The translations under genes were made by a program, and so were the position numbers. Of a stretch of 64,000 nt of DNA, positions 9,628 through 18,630 are shown one piece after another. The notes beneath the pieces were generated by a model. The model was not told the origin of the DNA, ran no database searches, and saw only the letters and a list, made by a program, of their open reading frames with translations. How positions within the stretch are numbered: the stretch's first letter is position 1; each line of letters begins with the position of its first letter. The DNA is from Lutibacter flavus (GTDB taxonomy: Bacteria; Bacteroidota; Bacteroidia; Flavobacteriales; Flavobacteriaceae): the NCBI RefSeq assembly GCF_900188355.1, contig NZ_FZNX01000003.1, forward strand, positions 69,501-133,500, given 5' to 3'.

Positions 9628-10365
9628 ATGGAAAATAAAATAGCAATAGTTACAGGAGGAAATTCAGGATTAGGGTTTGCAACAGCCAAAAAATTATGTG
9701 ATAATGGTATAAAAACTTACATTATTGGTAGAACAAAAGATAAAACTGAAAATGCTTGTATCGAAATTGGTTCAAACGCCATTCCTGTTATTTTCGACTT
9801 AAATAATTTAGCCGGAATACCTGCAATGATAAAAGATATTGCCAAAAATGGAAATATTGATATATTAGTAAATAATGCTGGAATAAATATGAAAAAAGAT
9901 TTTACCGAAGTTACAGATGAGGATTTTTTAACTATAATTCACACAAATCTTTTAAGCGTTTTTGCTATAAGTAGAGAAGTTGTAAAAGTGATGAAACAAC
10001 ATGGTGGAGGAAACATTGTAAACATAAGTTCTATGGCATCGCAATATGGATTACCGCGAGTTATTGCCTATTCTGCAAGTAAAGGAGCAATTGAAACAAT
10101 GACTAGAGCAATGGCAGTTGAATTGGCGCAATTTGGTATTAGAATTAATTGTATTGCACCCGGATTTATAAAAACTAAAATGACTGCAAAAGCATTAAAC
10201 AGTGATCCGGAAAGAATGCAAAAAGTATTAGGCAGAACTCCAATGGGAACCATGGGAGAACCTTCTAATATAGCAGATGCAGTATATTTTTATTCAACTA
10301 ACGAATCGAGTTTTGTTACTGGAACAGTTCTTCCTGTAGATGGCGGAAATAGTATTGGATTTTAA
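9628..10365 (+). CDS. SDR-family fructuronate reductase (UxuB-type)
   Basis: Probable NAD(P)H-dependent reduction of D-fructuronate to D-mannonate in the cytoplasm. The 245-aa protein is a classical short-chain dehydrogenase: cofactor loop TGGNSGLGFATA (about 9-20), NNAG at about 86-89, Ser in NISSMAS and the catalytic YSASK at about 148-152. The C-terminal DGG is typical. By fold alone it could be any SDR oxidoreductase; the assignment rests on its position directly before mannonate dehydratase (12-nt gap) and after GH67 (33-nt gap), an arrangement known for glucuronate catabolism in Bacteroidota, where an SDR replaces the E. coli-type UxuB. Confidence 0.82.
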   Translation: MENKIAIVTGGNSGLGFATAKKLCDNGIKTYIIGRTKDKTENACIEIGSNAIPVIFDLNNLAGIPAMIKDIAKNGNIDILVNNAGINMKKDFTEVTDEDFLTIIHTNLLSVFAISREVVKVMKQHGGGNIVNISSMASQYGLPRVIAYSASKGAIETMTRAMAVELAQFGIRINCIAPGFIKTKMTAKALNSDPERMQKVLGRTPMGTMGEPSNIADAVYFYSTNESSFVTGTVLPVDGGNSIGF

Positions 10366-10377
10366 TTAAATAGAAAT

Positions 10378-11553
10378 ATGAAAAAAATGCAACAAACTAT
10401 GCGTTGGTATGGACCTAACGATACAATTAGTTTAGAAGATATAAGACAATGTGGTGTTTCAGGAATTGTTACTGCATTACATCAAATACCTGTTGGTGAA
10501 ATTTGGACAGTTAAAGATATAAAAGAAAGACAGCAAATTATTAAAGATGCTGGAATGGAATGGGTTGTAATTGAGAGTTTACCTGTTCATGAAGATATAA
10601 AAAGAGCCTCTGGAAATTATAAAGAATTCATTGAAAATTATAAAATAAGCATAAAAAATATTGCAGAATGCGGGCTTAAAGTGATAACTTATAATTTTAT
10701 GCCTATTTTAGATTGGGTTAGAACCAATCATGCATTTGAAAATCCGGATAGTACAAAAGCCCTACTTTATAATAAAGAAGCTTTTATATATTTTGATGTT
10801 TTTTTATTGAAAAGACCAAATGCAAAAAATGATTTTTCTGAAAAAGAAATTGCTGACTCTATTGAATATGGAAATAAACTTTCTAAATCTGAAAAAGAAT
10901 TATTATTTAAAAATGTACTTCTTGGTTTACCTGGAAGTAAAATAAATTTTACACCTGAAAAAATACTTGCCCTACTTGAAAATTATAAAGATATTGATGA
11001 TTCAAAATTAAGAGAAAATTTGATTCATTTCTTATCTGAAGTTGCTCCAATAGCTGAAGAATTAGGTGTTAAGTTGGCAATACATCCAGATGACCCACCG
11101 TTTTCAGTACTTGGTTTACCAAGAATTCTTTGTACAGAAGAAGATATTAAAAAGATTTTTAATGCAGTTCCAATTAACGCCAATGGTTTGTGCTATTGTA
11201 CAGGTTCTTTAGGTGCCAATCCAGCTAATGATTTGGAAAAAATTATAGATGATTGGGGAGATAGAATACACTTTTTACATTTAAGAAATGTAATACGAGA
11301 AAACGACAGTGTTTTTAGAGAATCAGAGCATTTAAACGGTGACAATCCAATGGAGAGTATTGTTGAAAAATTGATTGTTCTTATGAAGAATAGAGATATA
11401 AGCTTACCTATGAGACCAGATCACGGTTTTTTGCATTCCTTGGAAGAAGGAAAAGAACAATATCCTGGCTATTCTCTTATTGGAAGATTAAAAGGACTGG
11501 CAGAATTACGAGGTTTAGAAAAAGGTATTATTTACAAATTAAACAACATTTAA
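10378..11553 (+). CDS. uxuA: mannonate dehydratase
   Basis: Dehydrates D-mannonate to 2-keto-3-deoxygluconate. The 391-aa protein starts MKKMQQTMRWYGPNDTISLEDIRQCG, diagnostic of UxuA. Metal-site segments of the TIM barrel are visible: AIHPDDPPFSVLG, NGLCYCTGSLGANPANDL, HFLHLRNV and the terminal MRPDHGF. It lies 12 nt after the SDR and 38 nt before the GH115 start. Glucuronate isomerase (UxaC), a KDG kinase and a hexuronate transporter are not in the window and must be encoded elsewhere. Confidence 0.96.
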   Translation: MKKMQQTMRWYGPNDTISLEDIRQCGVSGIVTALHQIPVGEIWTVKDIKERQQIIKDAGMEWVVIESLPVHEDIKRASGNYKEFIENYKISIKNIAECGLKVITYNFMPILDWVRTNHAFENPDSTKALLYNKEAFIYFDVFLLKRPNAKNDFSEKEIADSIEYGNKLSKSEKELLFKNVLLGLPGSKINFTPEKILALLENYKDIDDSKLRENLIHFLSEVAPIAEELGVKLAIHPDDPPFSVLGLPRILCTEEDIKKIFNAVPINANGLCYCTGSLGANPANDLEKIIDDWGDRIHFLHLRNVIRENDSVFRESEHLNGDNPMESIVEKLIVLMKNRDISLPMRPDHGFLHSLEEGKEQYPGYSLIGRLKGLAELRGLEKGIIYKLNNI

Positions 11554-11591
11554 AATAACATTTGGAAACAAACTATTCTCAAAATTATATT

Positions 11592-14492
11592 ATGAAAAAA
11601 TTCTTGAATAAATACATTTTTGTTTTTTCAACATTGCTACTCGTCTTTTTCATAATTGAAAATAGTTTCGCTACTAACCCAAATAATTATGTTTCAAATT
11701 TGTCTTCAAAAGGAAGTTTTCCTTTAGCTTCAAATGGAAATGTGGCTTCTATACTAATAAGTGATAATGATTTTACAGGAGTAATTCGTGTTGCAGGTCA
11801 TCTTCAAAACGATCTTCAAAATGTTACAGATGTTCTTCCTAATATTTATAATAGAATATCACAACCTGAAGATTATATGGTGATTATTGGAACTGTAGGG
11901 AATAGTTCAATAATTGATCAATTAGTAAAAGAAGGTAAAATTGATGCTTCGCAACTTGAAGGGAAATGGGAAAAATTTACAACTCAAATTATTGAAAATC
12001 CACTAGAAGGTGTAAAAAAAGCGCTGGTTATTGCTGGTTCAGATAAACGAGGAACAATTTATGGCATTTATGATCTTTCAAGTCAAATAGGTGTTTCTCC
12101 ATGGTACTTTTGGGCAGACGTTCCGGTAATAAAGCAATCAGAATTACATGTGCTTCCTGGAGTTCATACCTTAGGAGAACCTAAAGTTAAGTATAGAGGT
12201 TTTTTTATAAATGATGAGGCTCCAGCTTTAACAGGTTGGGTTTATGAAAAATATGGAGACTTTAACGCTCAATTTTATGATAAAGTTTTTGAACTTATTC
12301 TTAGAATGAAAGGAAATTATTTATGGCCAGCAATGTGGCCTCCAAGAAAGTTTAATGTTGATGACCCACAAAATGCAATTTTAGCTAATGAATATGGAAT
12401 TGTAATGGGTACCTCTCACCATGAGCCTTTAACCCGTGCTCATGCGGAATGGGATAAATCGCTTGGAAAATGGGATTATGCAACTAACGCAAAGGGATTA
12501 CAAGAATTCTGGAGAGGCGGAATGGAGCGTATGGGAAATAAAGAAACTCTTGTAACAGTTGGAATGCGTGGTGATGGTGACGAAGCATTGAGTGAAGAAA
12601 CAGCAACAGAGTTACTTGAAACTATTGTAAAAGACCAACGTAAAATTATTGCTGAAGTTACTGGTAAACCTGCAGAAGAAACACCTCAAATTTGGGCTCT
12701 TTATAAAGAAGTTCAAGATTATTATGATAAAGGAATGCGAGTACCGGATGATGTGACACTGCTGCTTTGTGATGATAATTGGGGAAATATTAGAAAATTA
12801 CCAAGTTTAGATGCTAAACCACGAAAAGGTGGTTATGGCATTTATTATCATTTTGATTATGTAGGAGGTCCAAGAAATTACAAATGGATCAACACCAATC
12901 AAATAGAACGTACTTGGGAGCAAATGCATCTTGCATATGAGCATGGTGCAGATAAAGTTTGGATAGTAAATGTTGGTGATATTAAACCAATGGAATTTTC
13001 TTTACAATTTTTCCTAGACTATGCTTGGAATCCTGAAAATTGGAATGCTGACAATTTACAAGATTATTATAGTTTATGGGCTAATGATGTTTTTGGTGGG
13101 AATCAGACAGCTGCTATTGCTGATATCATGAAGAAATACACCAAATATAATGCAAGAAGAAAACATGAATTGATAGATGCATCAACCTATAGTTTAACAA
13201 ATTATAACGAAGCAACTAATATTGTTGAGGATTATAATTCACTTGCAAAAAAAGCGCTTGCAATAAACGATCAACTTCCAGCAATATATAAAGATGCTTA
13301 TTACCAATTAGTACTTTTTCCTGTTTTGGCAAGTGCAAATATAAATGAGCTTTATGTAAGTGCTGCAAAAAACAATTTGTATGCTAAACAAGGAAGAACA
13401 TCAACAAATTTTTATGCCGATAAAGTAAACCAGTTATTTGATAAAGACACAGAGTTAACAAACTACTACCATAAAGATATGGCGAATGGAAAATGGAACC
13501 ATATGATGTCTCAAACTCATATTGGGTATACTTATTGGCAACAACCAAATGAAAATAATATTCCTGAAACTATAAAAATTGATGCATCAGATGACGCTGA
13601 AATGGGGGTGTCTATTGAAGGTTCTAAAGAGTGGTGGTCTGGTAATAATGAAGATGCTACATTCCCTATTTTTGATTCTTTTAACGACCAAAAATATCTT
13701 GTTGAAATTTTTAATAGAGGTAAAAAAAGTTTTAACTATAGAATAGAAAGCACAAATAATTGGATTGAAATTTCAGAGCCTGAAGGTATTGTAGAAAATA
13801 ATAAAAAAATACAAGTAAGTATCAATTGGGAAAAAGCTCCGGAAAACACTCAAACCTCTTCAATAAAGGTATTTGGAGCTGGACAAGAAATACCAGTTTC
13901 AATAAAAATGAACAATTTTAAAAAAGGTTCTATAAAAGGGTTTGTAGAAAACAATGGATACATTGCTATAGAAGCAAAGAATTTTTCGAAAAAGTACGAG
14001 CCAAAACATTTTAAATGGAAAGTTGTCCAGAACTTAGGTAAAACAGGCGATGCTGTTATTTCGTTACCAATAAAAAAAGGTAGAATTGATTTGAACAAAA
14101 AATCTCCAAAATTATCTTATAACGTAAATTTTCTAAATGAAGGAATCGTAAAAGTTCATATGTATTTCTCTCCAACCATCAATTATTCAACAAGAGAAGG
14201 CATGTATTTTGGATTGTCATTTGATAAAGAAAGTCCAATAAAAATAAATTACGATTCAGATCCTACTATTTTTAATTATAATGGTAAGGTACCAAGTAAT
14301 TGGCATTCTAATGTTGCTGATAATATTAAAATAATTACAACCGAATTTAAAATAAATGAAGCTGGAAATCATGTTTTGAATTATTACAGAATTGACGAAG
14401 GTTTAGTGCTTCAAAAAATAATTATAGAAACAGAAAAAAGTCAACTAAAGGAAACGTATTTAGGTCCGCCTGAAAGCTTAAAAATAGATTAA
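11592..14492 (+). CDS. GH115 alpha-glucuronidase
   Basis: Removes (4-O-methyl-)glucuronate from internal as well as terminal xyloses of xylan, complementing GH67. The protein is 966 aa from ATG 11592, which directly opens a signal peptide (MKKFLNKYIFVFSTLLLVFF, cleavage around ENSFA); an in-frame TTG at 11562 would only add ten residues. Conserved GH115 blocks are visible: YGIYDLSSQIGVSPWYFWADVP, RGFFINDEAPALTGW, MKGNYLWPAMWP, MGTSHHEPLTRAHAEW and YYHFDYVGGPRNYKW. A C-terminal beta-rich region (about 640-966) follows the catalytic part. It is the last gene of the operon, with about 410 nt of non-coding sequence after it. Confidence 0.93.
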   Translation: MKKFLNKYIFVFSTLLLVFFIIENSFATNPNNYVSNLSSKGSFPLASNGNVASILISDNDFTGVIRVAGHLQNDLQNVTDVLPNIYNRISQPEDYMVIIGTVGNSSIIDQLVKEGKIDASQLEGKWEKFTTQIIENPLEGVKKALVIAGSDKRGTIYGIYDLSSQIGVSPWYFWADVPVIKQSELHVLPGVHTLGEPKVKYRGFFINDEAPALTGWVYEKYGDFNAQFYDKVFELILRMKGNYLWPAMWPPRKFNVDDPQNAILANEYGIVMGTSHHEPLTRAHAEWDKSLGKWDYATNAKGLQEFWRGGMERMGNKETLVTVGMRGDGDEALSEETATELLETIVKDQRKIIAEVTGKPAEETPQIWALYKEVQDYYDKGMRVPDDVTLLLCDDNWGNIRKLPSLDAKPRKGGYGIYYHFDYVGGPRNYKWINTNQIERTWEQMHLAYEHGADKVWIVNVGDIKPMEFSLQFFLDYAWNPENWNADNLQDYYSLWANDVFGGNQTAAIADIMKKYTKYNARRKHELIDASTYSLTNYNEATNIVEDYNSLAKKALAINDQLPAIYKDAYYQLVLFPVLASANINELYVSAAKNNLYAKQGRTSTNFYADKVNQLFDKDTELTNYYHKDMANGKWNHMMSQTHIGYTYWQQPNENNIPETIKIDASDDAEMGVSIEGSKEWWSGNNEDATFPIFDSFNDQKYLVEIFNRGKKSFNYRIESTNNWIEISEPEGIVENNKKIQVSINWEKAPENTQTSSIKVFGAGQEIPVSIKMNNFKKGSIKGFVENNGYIAIEAKNFSKKYEPKHFKWKVVQNLGKTGDAVISLPIKKGRIDLNKKSPKLSYNVNFLNEGIVKVHMYFSPTINYSTREGMYFGLSFDKESPIKINYDSDPTIFNYNGKVPSNWHSNVADNIKIITTEFKINEAGNHVLNYYRIDEGLVLQKIIIETEKSQLKETYLGPPESLKID

Positions 14493-14677
14493 AAACAACA
14501 AATAAACATCTAATTCATACTTTCAATGATTCTGAGTTTGAAGTTCAAGTAAAAATAGACCTTTAAGTAACTGTTGCATATTTCACCTCAATAAAACGGC
14601 TATACAGGAGTCAGCACTTATAAGTTAAAAGCTATTAATGAGCGCCTTAACTCTAACAACCTACTACTGTTATTATC

Positions 14678-14857
14678 ATGAGAATTGTAACTCTTTATCT
14701 TGCTAAATGTTATACTTGGGCACAAGAAGTCAAACCGAATACAGAAATATCTTATAATAATTATAAATTTGGTAGTCAAAGTTCTTAAGTGTATCTTATT
14801 GAAAGTAAAGACAACACATTTAAAGTAATTTCAATATTTAAAATCCCTTACAGTTAA
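14678..14857 (+). pseudogene. possible decayed small gene
   Basis: The gap 14493-14904 has no intact gene. Within it, ATG 14678 opens 36 codons (MRIVTLYLAKCYTWAQEVK...), stops at TAA 14786-14788, and the same frame continues for 22 codons (VYLIESKDNTFKVISIFK...) to a stop at 14855-14857. The composition resembles a secreted protein start followed by mature sequence, broken by one nonsense codon. I do not recognise the family, and the tail overlaps a terminator hairpin, so it may be chance. Confidence 0.25.
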
Positions 14858-14878
14858 TTTTCATAAACTATAAGGGAT
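14843..14878. terminator. bidirectional terminator between GH115 and GH10
   Basis: A 13-bp stem with one mismatch: ATCCCTTACAGTT (14843-14855) pairs with AACTATAAGGGAT (14866-14878) around a 10-nt loop. It is followed by a T-rich run on the plus strand (AAATTTTT) and by TTTAAATATT on the minus strand. It lies 27 nt past the stop of the GH10 gene and should end the susC operon; it may also stop read-through from GH115. Confidence 0.65.
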
Positions 14879-14904
14879 AAATTTTTCAATAACTTTCTAA
14901 GGTT

Positions 14905-17133
14905 CTAGTTATCCAATTCCCCAGAAAAATCTTCACTTACATCTTTTCCTGCAAGACCATCAGCAACACCTTTATAAGCGTGTTTACGTTTGTAATTAGT
15001 ATCCCATAAGTTTGGAGATTCATCTGGCAACCAATATTCATGTTCTTGAACATTATCTGACACACCCCATACAGTTACACCATATTGTTGAGCAACAGGA
15101 ACATTTTTTTGAAACATTTCCATAATATATCTGTACATTTCAGCTTGTTCAGCTAATTGTGCTTCAGTTGGTGAATTTGTTCCTAACCTTACATCTAATT
15201 CAGAAATTTTAATCAACTTCCCACTAGCTGCAAGTTTTATAAACATTTGCTCAATTTTACTTTTATCACTATTTAGAGAAACGTGCATTTGTGTTCCAAT
15301 TCCATCAACAGTAGCTCCTTGACTTTCAATGTATGTTACATATTCAATTAACCCATCACATTTTTCTAAAGAATACTCAAGGTTATAGTCATTTATAAAT
15401 AGGACATCATTTGCATTTCCATATTCGCGAGCGTATTTAAACGCTTTAACCGCAAAATCTTCACCCATATATTTTACCCAATAAAATTCATCATCAGCTA
15501 AATCCGTAACATTTCCATCTCGAAGCGAACCACCTTCTTTCATTGGTTCATTTACAACATCCCAGGCAAAAACATCATTTTTATAATGGCCAACCATTTT
15601 AGAAATCCAATCTTCCATTGATGCATCAATAATTTCCGCCTTTTCAGCATCCGTTTTTTCAACAATAATTGGACCTGAACCTCCTCCACTTCCTGATGAA
15701 GCGTCTAAATCTGTTATAATAATATTATCAACATCAATAAGGTAGGTTACACTTGGTAATTTCCCTAAATCAAATGCCATTTTAAATGTATCACCTTGAA
15801 AATCGTTTACCGTAAATTTAATTTGTGTCCAGGCAGACGTTGTTGGAAAAGAACCTGTCCAATCTCCTCCTGTACTAAACCAATCTTTATATGGATAATT
15901 GTTTTCTAAACCATCAAATGAAATACGACCGCTACCAGTTTGATCAGATTTAATATAGAATGATATTTCATAATTATGTCCTTGAGTAATTGAAATACTT
16001 GGAGTTATTAATTGTAAATTATATTCAGCTGAAGACGTTGCACTAGCAATCATTTGAACTGCCTGAGCTGTTCCTGTTAAGCCAGAATTTTCAATTACTG
16101 AAATTCCATCACCACTATTCCATGCTCCCCAATCACTTAACGAACCATCTTTTAAACTTGATAGATTAAGTATTGCTTCTGGTTCAGCATCCAAATCAAC
16201 TACATTAATATTATTAATATCAATATAATAAGTAACGCTTGGTAATTTTCCTAAGTCAAAAGCCATTTTAAAGGTATTCCCTTGAAAATCATTCACATTA
16301 AATTTAACTTGTTGCCAAGCAGAAGTTGTTGGAAAAGAACTTGTCCATTCTCCGTCTGTACTAAACCAATCTTTATATGGATAGTTGTTATCTAACCCCT
16401 CAAATGAAATACGTCCACTACCTGGTTGATCGGATTTTATATAGAACGATATTTCATAATTATGTCCTTGAACAACTGTAATATCTGGCGAAACTAATTG
16501 TAAATTATATTCAGCTGAAGAAGTTGCGCTTGCAATCATTTTAACTGCCTGATCCGTTCCTGTTAAACCAGAATTATCAATTACAGTAATTCCATCTCCA
16601 CTATTCCAAGCTCCCCAACCGTTTAGTGTACCATCTTTTAATCCTGATAAATCTAAAGAGCTACTTCCGCTTGCTCCAGGAATAACAGTTGGAGCTATTA
16701 AACCATTAAGGTAGCTTGCATTTTGATTTTGATGCCAATTTAAAGTATGGCCAAACACTTTTAATCCAGCCTCTTTTGTTGCTGCTATAAAAGCATCAAC
16801 TTTTGTAAAATTTAATTCTCCATTTGAATTTACCATTGGTCCATGTTTCATGTCATAACCAGCGGTAACTTCATCAAAATTTTCGTTAATTATTTTTTGA
16901 TAAACTACATCTTCTAAATATAAATTAACACCAATTCCATTTCCAAGAACAAAGTCGGTATAGGTATTTAGAGCATCATAGCGTGTAATTTTTTCAGCCA
17001 ACTCTAAAGGTAGTTCTGCTGTAGTTACTTCGCCATGAGAAGGGTCTTTTTCCCATTCCATAATCTGATCATCACAAGATGAAAAGATTAGAGATGTCAG
17101 GGCCAATATTGGAAATATTTTTTTGTATTTCAT
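14905..17133 (-). CDS. GH10 endo-beta-1,4-xylanase with inserted tandem CBMs
   Basis: Cleaves the xylan backbone, probably at the cell surface. The 742-aa protein starts with a lipoprotein signal (ILALTSLIFSSC, Cys20). The GH10 barrel is split: residues about 45-150 give its first part (HGPMVNSNGELNF; FGHTLNWHQNQN), then two CBM4/9-like modules (about 160-317 and 322-478), then a Gly/Ser linker and the rest of the barrel from about 495. Acid/base Glu529 lies in FAWDVVNEP and nucleophile Glu645 in ISELDVRL. Such insertions between the third and fourth strands are known in gut Bacteroidota GH10 xylanases. It ends the susC-susD-SGBP-xylanase operon, 80 nt after the SGBP gene. Confidence 0.95.
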   Translation of the reverse strand: MKYKKIFPILALTSLIFSSCDDQIMEWEKDPSHGEVTTAELPLELAEKITRYDALNTYTDFVLGNGIGVNLYLEDVVYQKIINENFDEVTAGYDMKHGPMVNSNGELNFTKVDAFIAATKEAGLKVFGHTLNWHQNQNASYLNGLIAPTVIPGASGSSSLDLSGLKDGTLNGWGAWNSGDGITVIDNSGLTGTDQAVKMIASATSSAEYNLQLVSPDITVVQGHNYEISFYIKSDQPGSGRISFEGLDNNYPYKDWFSTDGEWTSSFPTTSAWQQVKFNVNDFQGNTFKMAFDLGKLPSVTYYIDINNINVVDLDAEPEAILNLSSLKDGSLSDWGAWNSGDGISVIENSGLTGTAQAVQMIASATSSAEYNLQLITPSISITQGHNYEISFYIKSDQTGSGRISFDGLENNYPYKDWFSTGGDWTGSFPTTSAWTQIKFTVNDFQGDTFKMAFDLGKLPSVTYLIDVDNIIITDLDASSGSGGGSGPIIVEKTDAEKAEIIDASMEDWISKMVGHYKNDVFAWDVVNEPMKEGGSLRDGNVTDLADDEFYWVKYMGEDFAVKAFKYAREYGNANDVLFINDYNLEYSLEKCDGLIEYVTYIESQGATVDGIGTQMHVSLNSDKSKIEQMFIKLAASGKLIKISELDVRLGTNSPTEAQLAEQAEMYRYIMEMFQKNVPVAQQYGVTVWGVSDNVQEHEYWLPDESPNLWDTNYKRKHAYKGVADGLAGKDVSEDFSGELDN
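15700..16656 (-). repeat. tandem duplication of CBM module in GH10 gene
   Basis: Two copies of about 157 codons (16183-16656 and 15700-16170), offset by 486 bp, encode modules that are largely identical: both contain WGAWNSGDGI, ASATSSAEYNLQL, QGHNYEISFYIKSDQ, NNYPYKDWFST and FKMAFDLGKLPSVTY. Nucleotide identity is also high, so the duplication is fairly recent or kept alike by gene conversion. Confidence 0.9.
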
Positions 17134-17213
17134 TTTTCTATATATTTTGGATAAAATGATTTATTTCATTAGTCTTATTAATTGATGAATTTACATTCAT
17201 CTTCTTTAAATTG

Positions 17214-18596
17214 TTAGTCAACAAAATCACTATATTCTTGTGTTTTTAATGATACAATTCTCCAGTTATCAGTATAAACATCTATTGATGTAGCAGATGA
17301 AAGAAACTCTATACCGCTATCACTTTCTTTTCCAGTTATATTACTCAATGTAAAATCTGAGTTTTCAAAATAGATACCGAAATTTTTATATGAAGCGGCA
17401 TCTCTTTGTGCTATAACATCATTAAAAATAAACTCACCATCAGAAAATTGATAGAACTCACTAAATGGAACTGTAACGGTTGTCCAACCTGCAGTTTCAA
17501 AAGGAACAACTTCACCATTTACAACCCAAGGCACATAATTATACGCATCTTTAGACCATTCTCCTCCATTAAATGCATTCTCCATACAAATTTTTAAAAA
17601 TCCTGTAGAACTCCATGCATTTGGTACATAAACATCAAACTGAAATGCTATTTCTTCAACTGGAGTTCCTGCTGGGATATATGGCGTTATTTGTCCACGC
17701 CAATCGTCTACATCATTTCCTGCAGTCCAAACTTCTGTTAATCTATTTTTTGCAGGGGCAAAACTAGCAATACGCGTTGGTCGGTGTGCAACATAATTTC
17801 CTTGAGAAGTATTTCCTTCACCAATAAGCTCAGAAGATAAATCATTAGGGTGAATCATACCTTCGTCTTCTGCTCCCCAAAAACCGTGTTGTCCCAAACC
17901 ATCAAAGTCTAAAATAATACCTTTTTTAAAGTTGAAATAGGCAGGAGAATATGCACCTCCATTAGCGCATTCAACTAATATTGCACCACCTTCATCTGAA
18001 ATTCCACTTGGAACAACCACCGTAAAAAATTCGCCATCTACGTCAGAAACAATTCCATCTGTTACAACAACATCTCCAGGAAATGTTACTTTACTAACTT
18101 CAATTAAACCTGTACCATTAACTGTAATAGTTTCTCCAGGTAAAGGCATTGTATTTGAAATACTTGTAACTGTTGGAGCAGAAGAACGAATTTCAAAAGA
18201 ATAGATTGTTTCGTTATTATCATTTGCAAAACGAATAGTATTACGTACTTCTTCATCTGCTTCTACAGTTGGTGTAGATCTTGAAATACTAACTAATATA
18301 GAGTTGTCAGATACATATACTGGGTTAAAGTACGTTGAAAATCCGTTAACATATATTTTTTTAATTCCTGTAAATCCAGCACCTTCAACTCTTAACAATT
18401 GACCCAAACGAGCAAATGTAACTTCTCTGTCTGGTACTGTTGAATTTATGTCTTCCAAAAACACTTTGTTAATGGATATTACACCTCCAATGGCGGTATC
18501 ATCATCTTCACAAGCTGTAAAGAACATGGAGATAACCACCATTCCAAAGAATGCTGCGGTTCTCCAATAATTTTTATATAAAATATTTTTCGTCAT
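17214..18596 (-). CDS. surface glycan-binding lipoprotein with IPT/TIG domains
   Basis: Outer-membrane lipoprotein in the SusE position, expected to bind xylan and hand it to SusC/SusD. From ATG 18596 the signal is MTKNILYKNYWRTAAFFG...FFTAC with a lipobox Cys about residue 29; an ATG at 18629, 1 nt after the susD stop, would lengthen the N-region by 11 residues and is less likely. Two Ig-like IPT/TIG-type segments follow (FARLGQLLRVEGAGFTGIKKIYVNG; APTVTSISNTMPLPGETITVNG), then a C-terminal domain of about 240 residues rich in Trp and Tyr that probably binds glycan. No catalytic motif is visible. Xylan specificity comes from the operon. Confidence 0.85.
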   Translation of the reverse strand: MTKNILYKNYWRTAAFFGMVVISMFFTACEDDDTAIGGVISINKVFLEDINSTVPDREVTFARLGQLLRVEGAGFTGIKKIYVNGFSTYFNPVYVSDNSILVSISRSTPTVEADEEVRNTIRFANDNNETIYSFEIRSSAPTVTSISNTMPLPGETITVNGTGLIEVSKVTFPGDVVVTDGIVSDVDGEFFTVVVPSGISDEGGAILVECANGGAYSPAYFNFKKGIILDFDGLGQHGFWGAEDEGMIHPNDLSSELIGEGNTSQGNYVAHRPTRIASFAPAKNRLTEVWTAGNDVDDWRGQITPYIPAGTPVEEIAFQFDVYVPNAWSSTGFLKICMENAFNGGEWSKDAYNYVPWVVNGEVVPFETAGWTTVTVPFSEFYQFSDGEFIFNDVIAQRDAASYKNFGIYFENSDFTLSNITGKESDSGIEFLSSATSIDVYTDNWRIVSLKTQEYSDFVD

Positions 18597-18630
18597 ATCA
18601 ATTGATGTTTTAAATTTAATAATTTTCATA

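Noticed and set aside
14678..14857. Intact small secreted protein
   Set aside because: The frame is interrupted by a TAA and its tail coincides with a terminator stem, so it is listed only as a low-confidence pseudogene.
17184..17201. Hairpin GATGAAT-TTAC-ATTCATC between the glycan-binding protein and GH10 genes as a terminator
   Set aside because: The 7-bp stem is weak and has no T-run on the minus strand; the genes are most likely co-transcribed.
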